From Hedera helix (Eukaryota; Streptophyta; Magnoliopsida; Apiales; Araliaceae), in assembly GCA_947179155.2 (NCBI GenBank), contig OX359264.1:4212001-4276000 (forward strand): a stretch of 64,000 bases of DNA, in the 5' to 3' direction. This document shows, piece by piece, positions 46,976-59,036 of this stretch (its first letter is position 1; each line of letters starts with the position of its first letter). The notes beneath the pieces were generated by a model. That model had not been told where the DNA came from. It made no database searches and saw nothing but the letters and a program-made list of their open reading frames with translations. The translations under genes and the position numbers were made by a program.

Positions 46976-48366
46976 GAGAAGTTATTTATTATTTTTGGGT
47001 TATTATTACCTAATGTCTTACCTTAATTATTATTTTAATATATATAATAAATCATTTATATTTAGACTCATTACATTTATTAAAATAAAAATATATAATT
47101 ATTCTAGAGCATCACGTGATAATATTTTAAAAGTATTAAATAATTTTTCTTTTATCAGACCCGAACAATTTTGTTATAACTAATGATTCATGTAATAATG
47201 AATATAATGATTTAATATAAAAATTAGTGAGACTCGTATTATTAAAATAATAAATTTTATTATTTTTATATTAAATTATTATACTTATTATTATATAAGT
47301 CATTACATATAATAAAATTCTGCACCCAAGTGATGAAGTTACCGTGGATTTTCTTACAGTAAGTTTGGTTCTCGAAAACCAATTTTAAGACTTGTATAGT
47401 AATAAATGATTTATTTGTAAGAATTAATTTATAACAATTAATTCTATCTTTAAATATGGACAAGAAAAGAATATTTAAATTATATAAAAAAAATAATAAC
47501 ATTATATATATTTTGTTTGGTATTTATGATGAATATAACGGAATTGATTTATAGATGAATAAGATAACACTTCTTTGATATTCTAATTGCAGACTCAATG
47601 AGAAATCTCAATATTATGTATGTGTATGATCGACGGAGATGACTTAATCTTTTATTTATAATAATCCTAATTAGTAAGATTTACTTATCACAAGTGCAAA
47701 AGGTTACTGGAATAACCCATGCTAGCCATCAATTTGTGACATGATAATTTAAATTAAATTAAAAAAAATAATTAAAAGTTTAATGTCTTGAATGTAAAAA
47801 TTAAAAATTCAATTCTTGAAATGGAAAAAAAATATACGAAATTAAGATAATAATTTATACTTAAAGCCAATTAAATTTGACTCCACTAACTTCACGCCTG
47901 TCTCTCTTTCTTTTACAAAACTTCATTTTCATAAAAACTCTCTCATTAAAACGTACGTAGTTCTTTCACTGTCAAAATCATATCAATATTAAACATGCTA
48001 TAGTATATTATTTATTAGATTGAGAATGATTATTTGTGTTTATATATTCAATTCATGTATGTTTGTCATATAATTATCACACGCTGCGTCACGCGTGCAT
48101 ATGCCAATCATTATAAAGCCCTCATTAACGGTGATTTTGGATTACAACTTAGAATAAATATATTTTAAATTATTACCCTTATCTACAAGCTTGGAGAATT
48201 ATATATTTGCCACTTCCTCTGAATCCCATTTTGATATTTCCAATCTCCCACGTTCCTCCATCTTTTTTCTTATCTCAATTTCAAACTTTAAAAAAAAAAA
48301 CGAATTCTTCGAAAAAGACATGGCTACCCATGGGAAGGAAGAGAGCAGATAGAGTTCAATTAATGC

Positions 48367-48402
<36 letters not shown>

Positions 48403-49600
48403 AATTAATATTTTTAAATTTAAATAATATTTAATTTATACAAATTTCGATAGTACTTGTGTTAATATGGATTAAGAAAGTTGTACTAAAAATTGATCAA
48501 ATCAAGTTAAGTTTGTGTTTTTAATTATATAATTAATAAGGAATTTATTTTTTTATTGTTTATTACATAGTTATGCATTAATCAACATTAGACTCGAGTA
48601 TTACATACAATATATTTCTGTGTTTAGCTAAAAGTGTTTTGAAATAAATCTCTATTAGTTAAAGTGTTTCAAATATTTACCAAACATATATTAAAAAAAA
48701 AAAAGCAATTTTACTTTAAAAATACTTTTATTCCACGACAAAAAGTATATAAGTCGTTTTGTCTTCCTAATTATATAATAATATCGTAATAAATTATTTA
48801 TTACTATACAAATCTTTAAAAATTGGTTTTGGAGAACCAAATTTAAAGTATAAGAATAGAAAGAATAATGAAAACCACCGTAACTTTATTACTTGTGGCC
48901 AACCAAAAGGAAAAAGAGAATAATACCCTATCAAGTCAAGCTAATTGATCAAGTCATTAGAGAAAAGAATTTTAAAATATGTGAAATCCAAAAGGATTAG
49001 GGACTTATTCAGAGCTTAATCGAATTGATTATTGCATAATATGTAATTTATAGATTATTGGTTAATGTAATTTATAGATTACGTTCAACTTTTATGTGTA
49101 AATTTAATTTTTTTCTTACAACAAAATATGAGATTAATTAAAATTATAACAACACTAAGACTGTATACTTTTTATTTTTATTTTAATATATTAATCGTTT
49201 TAAGATAATTTTTTTATCTCAATATATTAGTCGTTCTTTTTTATTTTGAATAAAAAATTATTTACATTCTTATAATGCTCTTAATTTCTCTCATCTTTTC
49301 AAGAACATATATTAATTATGAAATAATAACGTTATTAATATGTGTGTTTTATGTTATAATGACTAATGAATTGGAATTGAGGAAATAACATTTAGAATTT
49401 GTTTGATTCTTATATATGTAAAATTGTTTATTCGTTTATGTGAAATGTATTTTTATTTTTGATAAACATATGATTATGATATTATAATAATGATTATATA
49501 CTTGATTATAAGAAAAGTCATGTTATATAGTGTACAAGTTTTTTGTTCACTTACAATTGCGACGTATAACTCAAAAATATTTTTACTGTTAAAAATAAAT
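46976..49600. other. AT-rich DNA between AGO2-like copies 1 and 2
   Basis: No gene was seen. The segment around 47300-47405 is repeated inverted at about 48790-48900 (shared TTATTACTATACAA, ATTGGTTTTCGAGAACCAAA, CCGTAACTT). A matching arm ATTAGTTTTCGAGAACC also occurs at 46622-46640. An (AT)n run lies at 48369-48400 and a partial fold-back arm at 48905-49010. These look like pieces of one old inverted-repeat element family. Confidence 0.45.
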
Positions 49601-49609
49601 AAATTAATA

Positions 49610-49936
49610 TATTAGATTTGTTAAAATTATAAAATTGATCTACCATATTACCATTAACATTTATTTACGTAACTAATAATTAAAAAACCGATATATAAAA
49701 TCATAAGATGTATTATTTTCTTTATGCGAATTAGTATCCCGACACACTACATGTGTAAAACCAATGAAAAAATGTTAGGAGAAAATAGGAATTTATAAAA
49801 AGGTGGGGAGACAGAAAATGAAGGTTATGAGTTTTACGAAGTAATTATTCATATCTTTTAAAGGGTAAAATGAGAAAAAAAAATTTTTTTTTTTTTATAC
49901 CAAAATAATTACTAAATTCTTCTCTCATCTTATAAT

Positions 49937-49971
<35 letters not shown>

Positions 49972-50358
49972 TATTTTGCTTTCCAAAATAAGAGTTCAAA
50001 TAATAATTAAAAAAAATAGTACCTAACAGAAACCAATTGTCTTTAAAAAAAAGTATAAAAAGGAGCAAACAAAGGAAATCCGTATAACAAACTCTCCCCC
50101 ACTTTGCTTTGCCCTCACTCTCAAGTCTGAAGCTAGACCCAATCACAACTAGAAAGTTTCACTTAAATTTCACTCTCAAGCCAAATTCCTAAAGTTCTTC
50201 TCACCTCTGTCACTTTTTTCCTTTATTAAGTTCTTAGGGACAAAGTAAGGTTCTCTTCGTCCGTAAATACTCACTACCCTTAACGTCAAAAGACTCAAAA
50301 CTCCCACCAACAAACTCAATCACTACATTTTACTTTGTGAGAGAGGATTGAGAAAGAA
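49610..50358 (+). promoter_or_regulatory. Promoter and leader of AGO2-like copy 2
   Basis: Ordered blocks shared with 38400-38740 (TTAAAATTATAAAATTGA, GTAACTAATAATTAAAAAACCG, CTTTCCAAAATAAG, CCAATTGTCTTTAAAA) run straight into blocks shared with 43490-43770 (AGACCCAATCACAAC, AAGTAAGGTTCT, TTTGTGAGAGAGG). This copy shows how the two halves of copy 1 were once joined. An (ATAG)n run lies at 49936-49971. A TATAAAAAG at about 50054 is the likely TATA box. Confidence 0.55.
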
Positions 50359-50433
50359 ATGGGGAGTAGCAACTACAATCGTCGTGGCGGTGGCGGAGCT
50401 GGCTGTGATCGCAGTGGCAGGAGAGGTGGTTCT
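50359..50433 (+). pseudogene. AGO2-like remnant, copy 2: truncated first exon
   Basis: The ATG at 50359 opens 25 codons (MGSSNYNRRGGGGAGCDRS) aligned with the start of copy 1 (MERSKYNRSGGGAGRGRDD). At 50434 the sequence switches to the terminus TGTGACACTC of a gypsy LTR fragment. The frame runs a few codons into the LTR and stops. The rest of this gene copy was not found to the right of the LTR fragment. Confidence 0.65.
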
Positions 50434-52980
50434 TGTGACACTCTCAAATTTAGGTTTACATAGCCAAATTTAAAACGCCATAAAATACACAATTTCTAAT
50501 AGGATATAGAACAGAAATATAAAACTCAATAATACATAATTAACTTTTTATTATTATTGTCACACTATATACAACATGTAAAGACTACAATAGTTATCTC
50601 TCGAACCGTCACTCTATTCCGTTGCTAGACCTAGCTATTCTATCGTTTTCTGAAAAACAATGGAACAAAAAAAATGGTGAACTCAAATAACCCAGTAAGA
50701 AAATACCATGACTAAGATAATGACCAATAAATTATCATTAGCCTTCAACAGTTGAGTTCTTAATTAAATATAATAGACAATAAGCTTTATATCAAGAACC
50801 GTAATTAAATTATTGAATAAAGTTTAGATCAATGATAACAGCGGAATGAGCAATTCATTAGAAAAATAATGTAGAATATGATGTCTACTCGCTTCTCTTT
50901 TTAAGAAAAATATCATCAATTTTATCATCTGAAATACCACTTGTCATGATGATACAAATTCACAGTTCCTGGTCATAATCATGCAAGTCAACAGTCATCT
51001 TTACACTACAAGCCAAAGATATTCAATATATCACTAACGGTCATGATTATACCAGTATTCAGTCTTTGATCATAATCATCAAAATAACAGTTCTTCTTTG
51101 CCCCCGACTAAAGAGAATATTCACCACGTGTCCTAAAAGACATAACAATTATATCGCATTTATCCTATTATCTATGCCCCAGGCCACAAATATTCACAAC
51201 AACATGGTTCTTAATGATTAGAATAACAACAGTATGATCAATAAATATCAAAAGTTTATGATTTTTCTTTGTGCAGATTCAAATAATGTCAAGATTATCA
51301 ACATTATGTGAACTCAAATTCAAAAATGATATTTAAGATCCACAGTTCAGAATAACGGTTAAGGCTAAATAGAAAGATTTAAAAAAATAGGAAGACTTAA
51401 TTGAAATGATATTAGATGAAGCGCAAACTATTAAAGAATGTATAATCATTTCAGGAAACTTTACCAACAAGAGACAAATAAGAAATGAATACGAAGAGTA
51501 ATTCACCAAACATTCGGTAGTCCGCGTAGTCAGATTATTCTCAGAGATTAATAAGGAATGAATATGAAAGGTTATTCACCAAACATGCGGTAGTCCGCGT
51601 AGTCAGGTTATTCCAACAAATTAATAAGGAATGAATACGAAAGGTTATTCACCAAACATGTGGTAGTCCGCGTAGTCAAGTTATCCCCACAAATGAATAA
51701 GAAAGATTATTCACCAAACATGCGATAGTCCGCGTAGTCAGGTTATTCCCACAAATTAATACATGGAAATAAATGACACATCTTACGAGTAAGGAATAAA
51801 CGATATTATTTTCGAGAATCAAAGAATAATAATCCCCTACCGTAGTAAGTTTGAATAGTGGAAGATGAAAAAGATGGTATCCCTTACCTTAACACGTGAC
51901 TGGATATGGAGTTGATCAACCTATATTTTTATACTTTAATTAGTAACTACCGTATATAATTTCATGGTGTATACCAGTTCGTATGAAATCATCAAAAGTA
52001 ATTTAATAAAATAAAGTAGAATAACTTTAATATAGTTTTTGAAGAAGATAATATTTCAAAATAAATCTTTTAAATGAAACTTTTCAAAATGAATCTTCTA
52101 AAGGAAGAGCCTTCTAAAGGAACATTTATAAACCCCGTGTGATGTGTATGGTTACTTACATAACTTTTAGAAAAAGACTTACTTGGTCAGTACTCGTACA
52201 CTCACAGATCTTCATAAATACTCAAGATGACTTTAGCACACTCAAAGAGAACTTATACAAAGAAATATTTGGGAAGTGAAAGAAAGAATAATCAAGGAAG
52301 TTTTTATGAAAAATCCTTAAGTTAAGGCCTCTATTTATAGCCAAAAATCTTATCATAAACCAAAATTTTCTAATTTAATCCAAACCGTATATTTCAAGAT
52401 AATGTTTAATCTATACCACTCATTTCATCTTTTAAGATTTCATTAATCTAAACCATTCATTTAAAGATCATCTTTAATCTATAACATTCAATTTACTTTA
52501 TATATAAAACAATTAATTTTATATAAATCAATTAACTTTATATATAAAAACAAATAATTTTATATAATTTATTATAATAAAAATAAATAACTTTACCAAT
52601 TCAATTATTCAACAATAATTCACAATTATTCATTATTATGACTAATTGTTATAAATGCAGTGCAGTTGGCTTTCTGAGTTAGATAAGTAGAGAAATTAAC
52701 TAATAATAGAATACGACAGTTTAATCAACATCATAAAAGAGATAACAATAATGCTGAAAATAAATAAGAAAATAACACGTTACTGTGTAATGACAATCAT
52801 TGATTCAGTAATGTGAATTACTGTGCATATGCTACTGTGACAATTATCAGCTCAATAATATAAATTATTATACATGTGACAATTATTGGTTCAATAAAAT
52901 TAATATAGTACAATAGCCACTTTATCAGTTCAATAATATGAAATATTGTGCAATATCGTGTGCTACTGTGAAATACCTTT
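50434..52980 (-). mobile_element. Old, diverged gypsy LTR fragment
   Basis: Collinear with the LTRs of element D on the same strand but clearly diverged. The end is TGTGACACTCTCAAATTTAGG instead of TGTGACGCCCCCAAATCTGG. It has four tandem TAGTCCGCGTAGTCAGGTTATTC units (51520-51745), a distinct sequence variant of the family repeat. It stops near 52980, before the other LTR end, so about 300-400 bp are missing. No internal region or target duplication is seen. Confidence 0.8.
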
Positions 52981-55135
52981 CGTGTCATTGAGAACTAATA
53001 AATCGATTATAAATATTTGTCTTTAAAAATTTTAAAAATATGTCTTCAAATTTTCAAAAATTAAATAAAATTAGTGAATGCTTTGTTGACCAGTGACTAG
53101 GCTGCTTGTGCTTGTTCTTTTGCTTTATTTTTCTTTTTTATTTTAACCGTTGCACTTACACTGTTGCACACTTGCACATGCTTTTTTTTTTTTAACAACA
53201 TGTGTCGATGCACGTTCTGTTTTTCTTTTTTTTTTAGCACTTAGTCACTTAGATAATGCATAATTCTTATATTTTATTTTAGAATGTATCTATGTAAACA
53301 TATATAACTTTCTCTATATTTATATTTTTTATTTAATTATTTTTAATTGCACACATATTGTGTATCACGATACTAGTGATGATAAATTTAAAGATACCAC
53401 ATTATTTTATACTATCATTAAAAAAAATATTTTTTATAAAAAATATCTTTTTTATTATTAATATTATTTTATAAATGACTTTTTAATTTTACACAAGTGT
53501 TTATTAAAATGAAGATGTAATGAAAGACATGTAAAAAGTATAAGTAGTTAGCAAGGTAAGAGAAATCTTTATATATTAGTATTACACTTCTCAATGAGTT
53601 TTTATTGATTTTTTTATTTGTATATAAATAAACATATTGAAGAATATTAATTTTATTTGATTTATTGAAAGAGATATCATAAAGAAAAAAATTTCGTCCA
53701 TAATAAAAGAATTAAAATGACAAAAAAAAAATTGACAAATAAAACTGAGATTTAGGTCGGATGAAGCTAAGCCAGACCTCAAGTTTTAGGCTAGATCAAG
53801 TTTATTGGTAAACTGAATAAAGCCAAATTTGAATTTAAAAAATATAATTTATTTATAGTCTTCAGATTAAACCGGGTCAGACCAAGGTCACGTGTCAAGC
53901 CATTTGTGCACCTCGTCCAACGAAAAGAAAAAAAAGAATTAATATTCTATCAAGTCAAGTTAAATGCCCAAGTAAACAGAGAAAAGCATTTAAAAATATG
54001 AAAAGTCCAAAAGATTATGGACCCACTATTGAAAGACGTAGATGCCAAGTATTTCATTATGCTTATCATCACGCGGATGGCGTCATATTTTAATGATGAA
54101 TTTTCTTAGAATATATTTAAGGACACGTTTTAAACGCTGAAAATAATAATATTTATTTATGTATTTAAGCGTGGAATTTTTAAATTACCTTCGATTTCTA
54201 CACGTGTAATTTTTTTTAAAAAAACTACATTTAATTTTTATACGTGTAAATTTATCTTTTTGTTAATTTATAATTACGACACATTAAAATACTAGTTAAA
54301 ATTATAGAGTTTGCCAAGACCGAGGCCGTATAACATTTGAACCATGTTCGACTATCACCTCTGTGAATTTGTGTATTTGTTTATGTGGAGTATATTTTTG
54401 TTTTTGATTGAGGCTTAATTATAATATTGTAATATTGATTATATATTTAATTATGAAAAAATATTATTATGTATTTTACATTTTTTATATTTATTTATAA
54501 TTATGACATATATCAATACGTTACGCTAATATAAAAATTCATGCAAAACACGGACGGTTTATATATTGTACGTTTATCCAATTTTTTGTTATCTTGTTAA
54601 ATAAGTTTTTAGTTCGAAACAATTGAATAATTTGCGTTTAATATTGTAATAATAGTTTTATCACTTTATGTATAAAAGCATATTAGATATTAAATTATTT
54701 GGTGAATATATTCGCAATGTCCAGGTAAAGTGATCAATCATTAATCATCAATCAGACTTGTAATATAAATAATGATAAATATAATTAAGTTGAATATTAA
54801 ATTAATTTATATAAAAAATTATAATATTTTATAATTAAATGTGATTATAATTAAATAGATTCATAAAATTCGAAAAACGAACAAACATAGATGTCTTACC
54901 AATGAACTTTTTTTTGCACTATAATTGACAATTAAAAAATTAATTAAATAATTCAATAAATATTTATACACAACATTAACTACTACCAAGTCTAACTCGA
55001 TTGAATATTTAATTAATTAATATCTGAGTTCGAGCCAATCTTTTAAATATAAATATTAACTAAATGTACTAAAATTATAAAATTAACTCACTATATATCA
55101 GTCTATTTATAAAAGGACATTATACTTACGGCAAC
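52981..55135. other. AT-rich repeat debris between AGO2-like copies 2 and 3
   Basis: No gene was seen. The stretch 52995-53080 resembles the interior of the hAT remnant around 42060-42130. The part at about 53755-53915 (CTAAGCCAGACC ... GCCATTTGTGCACCTCG) resembles a hAT end, suggesting a second worn hAT copy. A fold-back arm and loop lie at 53925-54110 (ATTAATATTCTATCAAGTC, CATCACGCGGATGG). Confidence 0.4.
53925..54110. mobile_element. Fold-back MITE, partial copy
   Basis: One arm plus the loop of the element at 46650-46975, in the opposite orientation: TATCAAGTCAAGTTAAATGC, GGACCCACTATTGAAAG and CTTATCATCACGCGGATGG. The second arm is missing. Confidence 0.65.
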
Positions 55136-55385
55136 AAAACTTATATAAATAAATAAAACCTAACATAACCCAATTCTTTGAAAAGTTAAAAAAGAGCAGA
55201 AAAAAAGAAAATCGCAATTTCCCATCACCTCACTCTCAAGGTACACCCAATCACAACAAAACACCATCCTTTTAATTTCTCTGCTTTGACCCCCATTTTT
55301 CCTTTTCACTGTTCAGTTCTTAGGGACAAAGTAAGGTTCTTTTCGTGCATTTATTATATTCAAAATTCCTCCTCCATAATCAAAT
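55070..55385 (+). promoter_or_regulatory. AGO2-like copy 3: promoter and leader only
   Basis: CCTAACATAACCCAATTC, CTCTCAAGGTACACCCAATCA and GTTCTTAGGGACAAAGTAAGG match copies 1 and 2 in order. The match fades after about 55385, before the ATG position, and is followed by unrelated sequence with GGCCGGTTTGGTTTGAC words. No coding sequence of this copy remains in the window. Confidence 0.5.
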
Positions 55386-55571
55386 TGTGGGCCTAGAACA
55401 GGGTGCACACAAAACTAATCAAAATTAAAAAATTAATTGGATCAAATTAAACCGTTACTATTTCAAATAAAAAAATATAAAATAAAAAAATCGAACACTA
55501 TAAAACTAAAAAACTGAGACTAGTTTGGCCGGTTTGGTTTGACTTCTCAAAAAATCGAAACCGACCAAACA

Positions 55572-55853
55572 TGTGACGCCCCCAAATCTAGGCCCACACA
55601 GTCCAAACTTGAGTCGTCAAAAGACTACAACAAAATTATTACAACAAAGCACAACGTACAACAATACAGTGTATAATAATACACAACTAAGTCTTCACTA
55701 TTATTGCCACACTATTTTACAACACGTGAAGACTAGGATAGCTATTCCTCGGACTCTCACTCCATCCCCCGGCTAGACCCCGTTATGTTTTCATCTCCTG
55801 TTGAAAAACAATGGAACAAAAGAAAGGGTGAGCTCAAATAGCCCAGTAAGAAA
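55572..55853 (-). mobile_element. Gypsy LTR end fragment E
   Basis: Starts TGTGACGCCCCC and matches the first 282 bp of the D-type LTR on the plus strand. At AGAAA (55849-55853) a second LTR begins, so E was probably hit by insertion of the array that follows. If so, its remainder, starting TATCATGAC, should reappear after the array, beyond the window. Confidence 0.8.
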
Positions 55854-58754
55854 TGTGACGCCCCCAAATCTAGGCCCACACAGCCCAAACTTGAGTCGTC
55901 AAAAGACTACAACAAAATTATTACAACAAAGCACAGCGTACAACAATACCGTGTATAATAATACACAACTAAGTCTTCACTTTTATTGCCACACTATTTT
56001 ACAACACGTGAAGACTACGATAGCTATTCCTCATACTCTCACTCCATTCCCCGGCTAGACCCAGCTACGTTCTCATATCCTGTTGAAAAAATAATGGAAC
56101 AAAAGGGTGAGCTCAAATAGCCCAGTAAGAAATATCATGACTAAGATAATGACGAATAAATTATCATTAGCCTTCAACAGGTGAGTTCTTGATAGAATAC
56201 AACAGAATACAAGGTGTATATCAAAAACTGCAGTTAAATTCTTAAACAACGTTCAGATCAATAATAGCAGCGGAATGAGTAATCTATTAGAAGAATAATG
56301 CAGACTATAATGTCCACTCGGTTCTCTTTTTAGGAAAAACATCATCAACTTTTATCATCTGAAATACCATTAGTCATGATAATAAAAATTCACAGTTCCT
56401 GATCATAATCATGCAGATCAACAGTTCATATTTGCACTACGGGCCAAAGACATTTAATATAACACCAACGGTCATGATTATACCAGATTCAGCCTTTGGT
56501 CATAATCATACCAAACAACAGTTCATCTATGCACTACGGGCCAAAGAGAACTTTCAATATAACAACAACGGTCATGATTATACCAGATTCAGCCTTTGGT
56601 CATAATCATACCAAACAACAGTTCATCTATGCACTACGGGCCAAAGAGAACTTTCACCACGTGCCATAAAAGACACCGAACAGATGTATCGCCTTTAACC
56701 TAATATATCGCCTTTAACCTATCATCTGTTCAACAAATATATCACATCTGTGCCCCCGACCACAGATATTCACAACAGCTTGATTCTTGATGATTAGTAC
56801 AAATAATAGATATACAATTGATGAACAGAAGAAACAGGATAAACAATAAGTATCGGAAGTTTACTTTGTGCAGATTCAAATAATGTCCAAATTGTCAACA
56901 TGATGTGGAGTGAAATTTAAAAATGTTATTCAAGATTCTCAGTTCAGAATAACGGTTACAGTTCAATAGAAAGATTCAGAAAATAGGAAGGTTCAGTTGA
57001 AATAATGAAGTTCAACTATTATGGAACATATAATATTTTCAGGAATTATAGAAGCAATAGTTCCATAATAAGTTTCGATTCAGGAGTATGAAAGAAAATA
57101 ATATCCCTTACCGTAGCAAGTTTAAGAGTGTAAAAAAAATGACATTTCTTACCGTAGTAAGTTTAAGAGTGAAAAAAAATGACATTTCTTACCGTAGTAA
57201 GTTTAAGAGTGAAAAAAAATGACATTTCTTACCTTAACACGTGACTGGATATTGATTTAAATGAGATTGATCAACCTATATATTTTTAATATAATCAGTA
57301 AATATCACATATAAAAATTCATGGTGCGTACTAACTCGTATATTATAAATTTGTTAAAAGTGATTTGATCAAATAGTATAATATAATAACAAAATAATAA
57401 AAACTTAAAATTAAATTACTATTCTCGAAGTTACTATTCAGGGGTTACTGTTCACTCGCGGGTTACTATTCATCCCGAGGTTACTATTCATCCCGAGGTT
57501 ACTATTCATTCCGAGGTTACTATTCATTCACGGCGTTACTATTCACAGTATATAAAAATATATAATTTTTCAAAATAAAGTCTTCCAAAAAAAGTCTTTT
57601 AAAGGAAGATTTGTGAATACCGTGAAAATAGGAATTTATGAAATAACTACTCTTTAATAAAAGACTTACTTGAAAAATTCCTGCACTCCTTTTGGCTTTC
57701 AAACTCTCAAAATAGCCTTACTATTATCAGAGAAAACTCATAAAATTCTTATAGAAAAATTTTATGTTTTAGGTGTGATTTTTCTATTCAGCTGAACAAG
57801 CTATTTATAGGAGAAAAGAAGTTACTATGCGTGGTAGGTGAACAGAAAAAAAATTTCTTCAGCAAAGGCTGCGTAGCAACCTTCACCAACCATTTCCCAA
57901 AACACATTTCTCACATTTCATGTGGGCCCCACAGTGGGTCCCACATGTTTCTTACTATTCACGTCACTATTCACGTTACTATTCACGTTACTATTTCAAA
58001 TAGTAAAATTAATTATTTTTTTATTTTTTATTTATTTATTTATTTATTTATTTATTCTTCCTGTGAGTCCAACATATAAAATAATGTTACCACAATAATG
58101 TAAGAAACACGTTACATATTTTTATTAATTTAATAATATAAATTATAGTGTATTTGCTACTGTGACAATTATTAGGTTCAATAATTTTAAAAACAGTGCT
58201 GCAACAATTATTGACTCAATGATATAAAATACAGTGTAATGACAATTATTAAATCAATAATGCAAAATACTGTGTAGCAACAATAATTGAATTGATAATA
58301 TAAAATATTATGCAGTGACAATTATCGATGAAATGATGCGTAACAGTTACGGTGTCAATTATCAGAACAATAGTATGAGACACTGTGCAATACCGCGTGC
58401 TACTGTAGAGTACCGTGTGCTACAGAAAATACCATAAATTACCGTATGCTACTATTCTTTTATCACCGGTATTTTAACAGTTAACACCGTTGACTATTTT
58501 TATTTAAAAAGGTTACTTCTGTCGTTTTCTATATCCGACAAATATTCCGTTGTGGGGTCCACCAATAATTAGTTATTTCGGCGCCGTCGTACGGCCCGAA
58601 TATTCCCCGACAAAACGAATATTCCCCGACAAAATAAAATTTGCACATAACATCCTTAACTTTCAATTTTGTTAATTTAACCACTTACTGTTTCAGGAAA
58701 AATATATATGAAGAAAAATTAATTTTTATATTTCATAAAATTCGGGGTCTTACA
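55854..58754 (-). repeat. Array LTR 1 (2901 bp)
   Basis: Complete LTR with termini TGTGACGCC and GGTCTTACA on the plus strand. The TATA motif is at 57801-57810 (minus strand). It lacks the GCGGATTACC repeat units of A and D and instead has GACATTTCTTACCGTAGTAAG repeats at 57100-57240 and TTACTATTCA repeats at 57417-57548. Confidence 0.93.
57417..57548 (-). repeat. TTACTATTCA tandem repeats downstream of the TATA box in the array LTR
   Basis: Seven or eight units of about 17 bp, (G)GTTACTATTCATCCCGA with variants, are present in LTR 1. They recur at 60600-60731 and 63783-63914. Related words occur at 57952-57998 and upstream of the TATA box in the solo LTR near 930-1080. Confidence 0.75.
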
Positions 58755-58836
58755 ACCTCCCCTCCTTATGAAATTTCGTCCCCGAAATTGACGTACCGGG
58801 CATTTCAAAGTTATCCTCCTGATTTCCAGATGCCAT
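58750..58836 (-). other. 28-codon in-frame fusion of gag start and pol end
   Basis: The minus strand starts with the gag ATG at 58836 (MASGNQEDNF) and continues in frame into the pol C-terminus (EMPGTSISGTKFHKEGRL), ending at the TAA at the LTR junction. In element D the two ends are about 4.6 kb apart in one frame. The join lies in a shared ATGCC word. Whether it is translated is unknown, but it has the normal gag start context and leader. It is listed as a possible small ORF, not a proven gene. Confidence 0.55.
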
Positions 58837-59036
58837 ACTAAACTGTGGTCACAAAATAATTGTTAGTTCAAACAAACTGACTCATCACTTCTTGTTCCTA
58901 CATTCAAATCGATTCGTTAGATAACAAAATCTAATTTAGGTGGGACACACTAGTGACTGATTCTATCCGTATCTCCCCTCCTAGTTTTAACCCCAGATCT
59001 CCATTAAAGACCATATCCCTAAGCTCTGATGCCAAC
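58755..59036 (-). mobile_element. Array internal region 1 (282 bp)
   Basis: Read on the minus strand: TT then the primer site GGCATCAGAGC (about 59023-59034), about 200 bp of 5' leader like that of element D, the gag start, a deletion junction, the pol end, and the polypurine tract AAGGAGGGGAGGT at the LTR border (58755-58767). It keeps the signals for priming but no enzymes, so it can only have been copied in trans. Confidence 0.88.

Noticed and set aside
55801..56058. 85-codon ORF across the junction of LTR fragment E and array LTR 1
   Set aside because: It is an accident of the LTR-in-LTR junction and matches nothing outside the LTR terminus.
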